Below, one piece after another: positions 56,791-64,000 of a stretch of 64,000 bases of DNA. How positions within the stretch are numbered: the stretch's first letter is position 1; every line of letters starts with the position of its first letter. The stretch lies in NCBI GenBank assembly GCA_021292105.1, contig CM037870.1:24791916-24855915 (forward strand), in the 5' to 3' direction. Under the pieces are notes generated by a model that saw only the letters and a list, made by a program, of their open reading frames with translations, had not been told where the DNA came from and did no database searches. Origin of the DNA: Anadara kagoshimensis. Its lineage: Eukaryota > Mollusca > Bivalvia > Arcoida > Arcidae. The position numbers and the translations under genes were made by a program.

Positions 56791-59700
56791 CTGTAAATAC
56801 CAAAACATACAGCACCACTATTAAACATTATTGCTTTTCTTCTAAAATTAAGGCTCTGTCAATTTTATGGACTTTATTAAAAGAATATTTCAAACAATAG
56901 TCTTAAATGAATTAAATCTGATAGAAATTTATAATTATTATCGCATGACATAACTATTTTTCAACATTTAGTCTTTAATAATTTTATTTGAGTATTTGAT
57001 AATATAACTTCCATCATTTAGCGCAAAATAATGTTGATTGCATGGCTAGAAGAAAATATTAACACACTAATCACAATTCCAAAGCAAAACAAAAAGTTTA
57101 AAACTGACAAATTATGTTAACACGTAAACTTCCACCAGGGAAGCTAGGACGGGTGCTCGGGAGGGGTAAGCACCCCTTGTTTCGCTAGCTACATGCATAA
57201 CTTAAAACACTAAAATGGTGGAATGATGATCAACTGATACCGTTGAAGGTCCAAATTTAGAAACACATAGTTTACAAATGTACGAATACATGGAAATATG
57301 TTCCCGGGTTCTTTTAGGAAATGATAGATAATTTTTTTAGCAGAGCACTTACTGTGCATAAAGGCTATTTTGAACATGCATATATTGCGATTAAATTTTT
57401 ATTTGTATCTTTTTGTTAACATTTTTATTATATTTCAACAAAGAAACCTAAGACCTAAGTGGAAAAAATATGTTTTCTTTTGAATCAGTCTATGTGAGTG
57501 TGTGCATACCATAAATTTTGCCACTTTTTCAATAAAATCCAAATGGTTAAGTATAAATACTCCTATTAGGTACCTCATTGGTTATATGTAGGTCGTCCAG
57601 GTGTGAATTGTCTTGATTCAATCACGCAGGTAAAAGGTACATTCATTTGTAATTTGGGGCCCAAATGGATAGCTGGAATACATATTTTCTGTCACAAATG
57701 TGATTTTTTCTATATACAGACGTTAACCAAAACATGAAGCATTGACAAAAATATAATTTTTAGTTAGGTCTTTGAATAGTAAATAAATATGCACTGTTGA
57801 TTTTTCCAAAAGATTCTTTATTAAAATGTAATTTACAATATTCCATGTTCAAAATAGCCTTTATGCACAGTAACTTTAGTGATGTACTTATATGAAATGG
57901 CTAGCAACTGACAACGGAATGTACAAATTTATATGAGCTAATATTCAATTTAGTGTGGAGAAAGTACGGTTGTCTTATATACAAATATAGAATTTTGTCA
58001 TATTTCATTGCATGGAAAAAAACAAATCAAGTAGAACTGAACGTTCATTTATTTTCTTCGTGCCTCCGAAAATAAATATTTTCTTTTCTAACTAAGAATA
58101 AAAACGCAAACATATTTTAGGAAGTGCATAGTTGCAAGATTTATGTAATAATATCAACATAATCAACAAATTACAAATTGTATGTCATCGACGAGATAAT
58201 TAATATATTCAGCAAACCTGACACCTATGTAAATAAGGGTAGGGAGGGTGGGTTTTACATTAAAATACTTAAACAACTTGTTACTCTCTTGCAACTAGCT
58301 CGAATGACACGACTGAGAACACTCGCGTTTTTATACATGCACGGATTTTAACATCGTGTATTACAATTAACCAATCATATGATACGCATTTTATCGGTAC
58401 TTAAAAACCTGAAACATTCCGAATTACATAAACAGAAAATAGAACGCAAAGAAATTAATTTCTATAACATACCTGCTGAATTAAACTGTGTAGTACCAGC
58501 ACTGATTGTAGTAGGACTGGTCATATGTGCTAGAAAAATTGAAATATGTGTTTTATATAATATAATAATAAACAAACATACCAATCAATGTCCAAACCAC
58601 AATTCCAGAGCTAAGTAAAACGTTTGAAACTGGCAAATTAAGTTAAACACGTTAAATTCTATCAGGAAAGTGAGGCAGGCTGCCCCGGAAGGGTAAGCAC
58701 CTCCACCAAGCCAGCCACTCCTGCCATATGTCAAATTTAAACCGAGAACGAAAGGAACATGGGGTCATAAGACACCACACATATCTCCGGGGAACCTTAA
58801 ACACAGAAACAACACACAAATATGCCAAAATGTCATCGATTTCATTGTTATTTTAACGAATTGTCTACATTAAAGTTCAGAAAAATCTAAAGAATGTTGT
58901 GAATTTCAATAACATGTTGGAAGTTGACGTGTTTTACTTGTAAGTTTCAAAAAAATTTCTTCAATGTTGGGAGTGTGATTTGAACATTGAAATGATTACA
59001 TTAAGTTAATAGGAGGCAGGATTATCAGGGATAGTATCGTTCACCTGTTAGTTTATTTGCAGATGGAAATTTCAAACAGTCCTGACAGGTACGATTTAGA
59101 GAAGAATTTAAAATGGCTAAAATATCATCAAGTTTTCATACTCTGTGAAAACTTTGTCAATGGAAAATGTTACATATCAAGGTATTAGAGGTAAAAGATG
59201 TTATGTATTTTGTATGATTTGTTTTAGCACCCTTTACCTAAAAGTCTAAAAAGATATTCGATTCAATAACCATGTTGCTTTTTGGACGATTACGAACGCC
59301 ACACTGCATGATTCAAACAACTACTCAACTTTTGTTCTATGTATTCGAAACACAAGCTGTTTTAGAGGAAATAATTTTAATTTCCACACTGGTGTACAGG
59401 CTTGTGAACGCTTTAACACGCAAGATGCACATATGTCAAGTAACTATGTCAAAACCTAAATCATCAAAAACCGACAAAAACCCAATGATATCCATTACTT
59501 CAAATATCTGTAATGAGGTTTGACATATCAAGACTCATTTTAGATATTCCCAGTCTTTACTGACTGGTCCTTTTTCTGAAAAGCATTGTGTGGATGCGGT
59601 AGTAATTCATTTAACCACGTACCTGTAGTAGCCGATGTCATATAAGACTGTAATGGCGTTCCGCCTACAATGTTTATAAACAATAATTACATGTTTAGTT

Positions 59701-62559
59701 TTTTTACTATTTAGACATGAAGATTTTAATATTGAGGCACCAAAACAACTAATATAGGCCACTCTAACGTAATCAATATTAATGACCTATATATGGTCTA
59801 GCTGTTCCATAAAATGTTTTGTAAAGCAAAAATACATAATTTATTTAAATTAATATTTAAAAAAAACATATATCTGCCTATGTTTTGCTTCTTTCACAGA
59901 TAATACGCCACCGGTAGAGCTAGTCCCCCACGGAAAGTTGTTAACAAATAAATTGGAGTCTTAGGAATATTGCAAGTCTAGGCTTATACAGCCCATCAAA
60001 AGGTTTTATTGACGTCATCACAGTATTGTTGATAAGTATGATGTCTATGTTCTCAAGATTATTCTGAATATATTTTGGCCCTATGGTTACAGGTTCATTT
60101 TATTCCCAATTTTAATTTACATGCGGTTAATGTAGCTTGAAAAAAAGGAGGAGTTTATGCTTCCAGAGCAACCAGCTCGATTTCCCTGGTGGAAGTTCAA
60201 CTTAATTTCCGAATTGATTCTATACCTTATAGAGTATTGTATAACCATACTTATATAACTTCAAACACATCATTTGATGAATTTTAATATATAATCAGTT
60301 ATATATTTACTCATTGCATATTGATGTTGATAGATATGCTAAAAACATAAAATAATTGATAACAATCTTACATTCATTATTACAAAGGTCCTCATTGCAA
60401 CACTTTTCACAAAGTATATGTAGACTATCACTTTCCAATTGTCTTTTACCAAATACGTTATTACCTGTATTTGATTGACAGAGCTAAAACAATAAAACAA
60501 ATTAATGCAATGTTATTATTAAAAGGAAGCAAAATGCATATATTATATATGTATTATACATTTAATACACACATGTACCATTCCATAAATAAAGACATAA
60601 AACGAAGTTTAAAAACATTATATGTACAAGAAAATCACAAGCATAGGAAGCATGTCACCCTGAGTTTCTTAGAAACTTCATTGGACTTTGAAAAAATAGG
60701 CGCCTTTTTATAAAGTCTATTTCTTTCTGTAAAAGTTATTTTTTACATTATAACTGATTCAAGGAGTTGAAAACGTAAATATTTTATTTTGAATTATAAG
60801 AACGTGGGGTTTCATCAAGAGCACATAGCCTACAGAATGCCCCAAGTTTGGACGATGTTTTGAAACTATCTACTTATTCCTTTTAAACTTATCAACAATA
60901 TACATAATAAATACAGTTACCAATAAAGTTACGGTCAATATGTGGAGAATATACTGATCTACGTTAATGCTATAGCAATAATTTCATTTCGTAAATGATA
61001 TGCAGTACTTACTTTATGATAAACACAAGACGTCGTGTAAAATCGTTCTCCAAACTCTTCAATTATTTCAACACGACATACCTACATCAATTTTTAATAA
61101 TTGTTTTTACATAAAAAACACAAATACAACAACCAACAACAGCATGTAATATGACAACATCGGAAAGACAAACGACCATAACAGCAACACTTAAAACGGT
61201 TTGCCTGTGTGTCTAATCAAACACGCCAAAAACGTAATAAAGTCAAATTGGTAAATATTCTATACCATAAAAATCTGGTAACTATAAACCAGTTTTATTG
61301 TGTTAATACCATGGATAACAAGTCACTTTTTTGGACAAATGCTACTTCTTCAATTGATAAAAGACAACCACTCTAGATTACGTTGTTGATATCCATGTCA
61401 ATGATTTGAGAAATGATTTTCTGCGGTAATATATCATATACATATGCAAATATTTAAATACAAGGGCGCGACAAATTTGAATGTGCTTATATAAATTGTT
61501 AACTGTGAGATGCTGAAAGCCTCGAGTTACAAGTCCCTAAAAAGTTTCATGGTCGATATCACGATATTGTGCATACATTTCTTAACAATTTTCTCAATTT
61601 ATTTATCTTTCTTTTCTAAAGTGGTGGTTGTAGCTAGCTAGACAGGGGGTCATTACTCTTCCATGGCATCCTGTCTAACTTTCCGGTTGGACGTTGACGT
61701 GTTTTACTTATCGGACAGTTTTATAGTTTTTAGTTTGCACTTGGAATTGTGATTTGGATATAGATATAGATCGGCATGTTTTTTGTATGATTTTATCGAT
61801 ATACCATACCTCATTAGTATCACACACTGCAATCGAATCGCAAGTTAATACAGATCTTGATTGGTGACAGCTGTAACATAATGGTCCTCTATTGCTTGGG
61901 AGTCCTGCATTTTACATCATTTAGTAAATGAATTCATTTGATAAATCTACAGTACCGTCAAATTCACAATTATGTTTTTTATTATGCATCTCTGTAGTTA
62001 AAGTTTAGTAACGTCGTTAGTGGTAAACTCTAAACATCTATAGTCTCGACAAACGAAAAACGGAATTATGCACATGCACGATTTGCCTGGAAAGACGCCG
62101 CATTCATATCAAATACATTTTAAATCAGTTCAATTGTCATATATTTGCAAATTGTTTTTATTCTCAACTTAAACAATGAATGTTACATTACTTTGAATTC
62201 TAGGATGACATTCTACAAAATACCTATTGTCAAATACGACCTCCTAATTGAAATAACGTAATAAGTTTTTTACCCATTAACCTATGATCTCTGTAGCTTT
62301 CTGACATACACATCTAATACGTTGTTATGCTGATAACACTGTTTTACATGGCATGCAAATTCAAAGGTCTGAGTGATTAAAATGAAAACCAGAGATAACA
62401 AGTATAAGCAGAGTCATGCGCAAAATGGATGAGTGAACAAATTAGATATTTTGTGCCAATGAAATATGTCTGTGATTTGTTGAAAAGACGTTTGCAATCA
62501 AGTTTCTTTTTCTAACTCTGTCTTATCAAATCTTAAATGTATTTATCCATACCTTTTGT

Positions 62560-62593
<34 letters not shown>

Positions 62594-62770
62594 TTTTAGC
62601 GAGGGTGGTAATGATTGTTTGTTTAAAGACAGAACTTTACCTTGAGTATTACAACCAGCAGAGTTACACAAATCGCTATTGCAGCATTCAGTACAAGAAC
62701 TACGTGTAGATTTAACTGATTTACCATGTGGATATTGTGACACACCATTTGTAGTGACATTGAAACAAAG
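55562..62770 (-). CDS. Multidomain protein: three-finger (Ly6/uPAR-type) domains plus IgGFc-binding domain, 5' incomplete
   Basis: Seven minus-strand exons join with matching phases: 62641-62770, 61810-61904, 61013-61081, 60372-60483, 59623-59664, 58473-58529 and 55562-56790. The product is the end of one three-finger domain, a complete second one (LCYSC start, CEKCCNEDLCNNEC end), a Thr/Ser-rich linker of about 35 residues, and a 408-residue IgGFc-binding domain (PF17517 type) with the hallmarks GNKGNVFWLSFPEN, DLTGTLIKSDKPVAVQSG, LPPIPKLGTSF and the stop after VDMAFD. IgGFc-binding domains are known from mucin-associated secreted proteins of mammals and are numerous in molluscs; the binding partner is unknown. 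About ten N-glycosylation sequons support an extracellular site. The start codon and signal peptide lie beyond 62770, probably outside the window. Confidence 0.85.
56791..58472 (-). other. Intron before the IgGFc-binding exon
   Basis: AT-rich, with the dispersed repeat at 57060-57202. The phrase agcctttatgcacagtaa (57863-57880) is the reverse complement of ttactgtgcataaaggct (57350-57367), so 57350-57880 may be a diverged inverted element. Confidence 0.5.
57060..57202 (+). mobile_element. CACCTCC dispersed repeat in IgGFc-gene intron
   Basis: cacaattccaaagcaaaaca, aacttccaccagggaagcta, ggaggggtaagcacccctt, gctagctacatgc. Truncated 3' side. Confidence 0.65.
58473..58529 (-). CDS. Linker mini-exon 2
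   Basis: 57 bases, phase 1 at both ends, acceptor tttttctag, donor gtatgt. Encodes (A)HMTSPTTISAGTTQFNSA, a Thr/Ser-rich spacer likely to be O-glycosylated. Confidence 0.72.
58560..58815 (+). mobile_element. CACCTCC dispersed repeat in IgGFc-gene intron
   Basis: aaacaaacataccaatcaat, aaattaagttaaacacgtta, ccggaagggtaagcacctcc, ggaacatggggtcataagac. Lies about 30 bases upstream (minus strand) of linker mini-exon 2. Confidence 0.7.
58816..59622 (-). other. Intron sequence between linker exons
   Basis: No further gene; the 83-codon frame at 59272-59523 (+) has no recognisable domain. Confidence 0.45.
59623..59664 (-). CDS. Linker mini-exon 1
   Basis: 42 bases, phase 1 at both ends, acceptor cattgtag, donor gtacgt. 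Encodes (C)GTPLQSYMTSATT. Supported by phase and splice sites rather than homology. Confidence 0.72.
59995..60215 (-). mobile_element. CACCTCC dispersed repeat in IgGFc-gene intron, inverted
   Basis: catcaaaaggttttattgac, gtcatcacagtattgttgat, then the degraded ggaggagtttatgcttcc and ccctggtggaagttcaactt. Confidence 0.65.
60372..60483 (-). CDS. Three-finger domain 2, last exon
   Basis: 112 bases, acceptor tgttttag, donor gtaaga. Encodes LCQSNTGNNVFGKRQLESDS, LHILCEKCCNEDLCNNE; the next exon adds a final Cys. Confidence 0.87.
61013..61081 (-). CDS. Three-finger domain 2, middle exon
   Basis: 69 bases, phase 0 at both ends, acceptor ttgatgtag, donor gtaagt. Encodes VCRVEIIEEFGERFYTTSCV, YHK. 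Confidence 0.83.
61618..61786 (-). mobile_element. CACCTCC dispersed repeat in IgGFc-gene intron, inverted
   Basis: ttgtagctagctagacaggg, ccatggcatcctgtctaact, gacgttgacgtgttttactt, ttgtgatttggatatag. It ends only 24 bases from a coding exon. Confidence 0.65.
61810..61904 (-). CDS. Three-finger domain 2, first exon
   Basis: 95 bases, acceptor aaatgcag, donor gtatgg. Encodes LPSNRGPLCYSCHQSRSVL, TCDSIAVCDTNE: the C-x2-C opening and first finger. Confidence 0.85.
62550..62594 (+). repeat. (AAT)n microsatellite
   Basis: About twelve AAT units, in the intron directly downstream of three-finger domain 1. Confidence 0.92.
62641..62770 (-). CDS. Three-finger domain 1, last exon
   Basis: 130 bases, acceptor gtctttcag, donor gtaaag, phase 0 to 1. 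Encodes LCFNVTTNGVSQYPHGKSVK, STRSSCTECCNSDLCNSAGC, NTQ. The CC-x3-L-C-N ending is diagnostic of Ly6/uPAR three-finger domains. Its first two exons were not found. Confidence 0.85.
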
Positions 62771-62801
62771 CTGAAAGACATAATAACTTAATTCAACTTA
62801 A

Positions 62802-63072
62802 AGACCGTCATCACACAATTGTTAAGTTCGACGTCTCTGTGTCCTGAATTGCCCTGGGTATATTTCACTCCTTATAGTTCCATGTTCCTTTCACATAATT
62901 TTGATTACACACGTGACGGTGTAACTAGCTAAACAGGAGGTGCTTACCCTTCCGGAGCACCAAGCCTCACTTCCCTGATGGATGTTCACGTGTTTAACCT
63001 AACTTGCCAGTTTCAAAGTTTTCATTCTGTTTCTGGATTGTGATTCAGATATGAATTAGTATGTTTGTTTTG
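62802..63072 (-). mobile_element. CACCTCC dispersed repeat, near full-length, inverted
   Basis: aaagaccgtcatcacacaat, tagttccatgttcctttcac, aggtgcttacccttccggag, gatgttcacgtgtttaacct, ggattgtgattcagatatga. It is the reverse counterpart of the 42751-43032 copy. Confidence 0.72.
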
Positions 63073-63718
63073 ATTGAATATTTTCAAGATATGTAACATT
63101 ATAATCAGCTGTAGCCATGTAAAGAAATACTCTATAAATACTCTTTAAAGTGAAACATTAGTTTTCAACTAGTTTTGTTAAGATTATATTGATATCTGTT
63201 TCATTATGTTGTTATAATCAATATTGAAAAAAGAATAAAGTTTAGTATGTGTATATTATCTGCTGTGGTATATAAACCAATTTGTAACAGATAATAGATA
63301 TGGACATCCTCGACTGTCATTTAATATCTCTCCACATGATGAATCATTGTCGCTTTGAGAATTTTACATTTTAAAAACAATTGCAGAATAATTTATCTTT
63401 TTGTGCAAACCATGTTATATGTGACAAAAGGAATAAAACGACTTTCATCCTCATACCGACAACAATACCATTTCTATAGAAATTGTAGACGTATAACAAT
63501 ATCTAGTTACAACTTGGCTCAAGAAAGTGAACAATAACAAACTTTTTTTAAATAATTTTTTTACTGCCACGCAGTTAAGTTGAAAGTAGTGTTATTGGGT
63601 ATTTTAAAACACAATTAAAATGTTTAAATGCACACAGTTAAACAAAACATTTTTGATTCTAATTTTCAAAAATCATCAAATTTTACTTTTAAAAAACTAC
63701 CACTATTTAAGCAATATG

Positions 63719-63835
63719 CTGTCGAACCTGCCTTAAAGGTAACCTCAATATAAGGGTCACCAGAGTTTAAAGGTCAGTAAAGTTTTACCCCAATTACTTT
63801 TAAGCGTGTTATTTGAACTTTTATATAAAAAATGC
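63719..63835 (+). mobile_element. Mariner-type MITE (CAGTCAAACCTG family), degraded copy 6
   Basis: gtcgaacctgccttaaaggt, cacctca.. and ataagggtcacc remain; the right terminus is lost. Confidence 0.6.
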
Positions 63836-64000
63836 AGCCTTAATATACATAGCGATATGTAAAAATTGAAAAAATTTTGAATTCCATAATTTCAGAACAA
63901 AATATCTAAAATTGTCGAAAAAGAATACAGATCATCAGGCTATTATAAGAAACAGTTGAGTGAAGTTTGAAACAACTCAAACCTAACATTAATAACTTGC

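Larger units (their letters stand above)
62771..64000 (-). other. Upstream intron of the three-finger/IgGFc gene, no further exon found
   Basis: Holds the dispersed repeat at 62802-63072 and a degraded MITE at 63719-63835. No Cys-rich exon with proper splice sites was found, so the earlier exons of domain 1 are either missed or beyond the window. Confidence 0.5.

Noticed and set aside
63355-63537. Possible upstream Cys-containing exon of the three-finger gene on the minus strand
   Set aside because: Only a lone Cys-Cys pair in a weak splice context; no C-x2-C start or proper phases were found.

Overview
The window is AT-rich, intron-rich animal genomic DNA, most likely from a bivalve mollusc. 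The reasons are an IgGFc-binding-domain gene of the kind expanded in molluscs, several tRNA-derived SINE families, palindromic MITEs and long tandem arrays of bivalve style. The species cannot be named from the sequence. Four host genes were reconstructed by joining exons at consensus splice sites, with phase checked at every junction. LAYOUT. 1-8835 (+): the last three coding exons of an EF-hand protein of the EFHD1/EFHD2 (swiprosin) family, with introns full of SINEs and small MITEs. One EF-hand exon is one base short. 8836-16270: no gene, SINE fragments and a near-perfect 155-bp palindrome. 16274-20487: two inverted-repeat transposons. The second (17426-20487) starts and ends with CACAGTG, has 5-bp target duplications, and carries a broken LINE and a SINE. 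20547-23540: a 43-bp minisatellite of about 69 units, followed by a 160-bp tandem duplication. 24056-27356: AT-rich sequence that probably includes the 3' UTR of the next gene. 27357-37074 (-): a mitochondrial pyrimidine-nucleotide carrier gene (SLC25A33/SLC25A36/Rim2 type), six firm exons plus a doubtful first exon, with CCAAT and E-box motifs upstream. 37260-46430: no gene recognised, but three fold-back structures and several SINE copies. 46435-50800: an inverted-repeat-bounded block with a 14-copy, 181-bp satellite, a 148-bp tandem repeat and three satellite copies in opposite orientation. 51568-53260 (+): two exons of a secreted, probably GPI-anchored cyclase-family (KynB/isatin-hydrolase fold) protein. 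55562-62770 (-): at least seven exons joining Ly6/uPAR-type three-finger domains, a short Thr/Ser linker and a complete IgGFc-binding domain; its 5' end lies beyond the window. HOW THE GENES RELATE. They look functionally unrelated: a cytoskeletal Ca2+ sensor, a mitochondrial carrier, an extracellular hydrolase-fold protein and a probable extracellular recognition protein. Nothing suggests co-regulation. The two most interesting items are the three-finger plus IgGFc-binding architecture and the CACAGTG-ended (Transib/RAG-like termini) non-autonomous element. Exon coordinates come from reading splice sites by eye; repeat edges given as approximate may be off by tens of bases.
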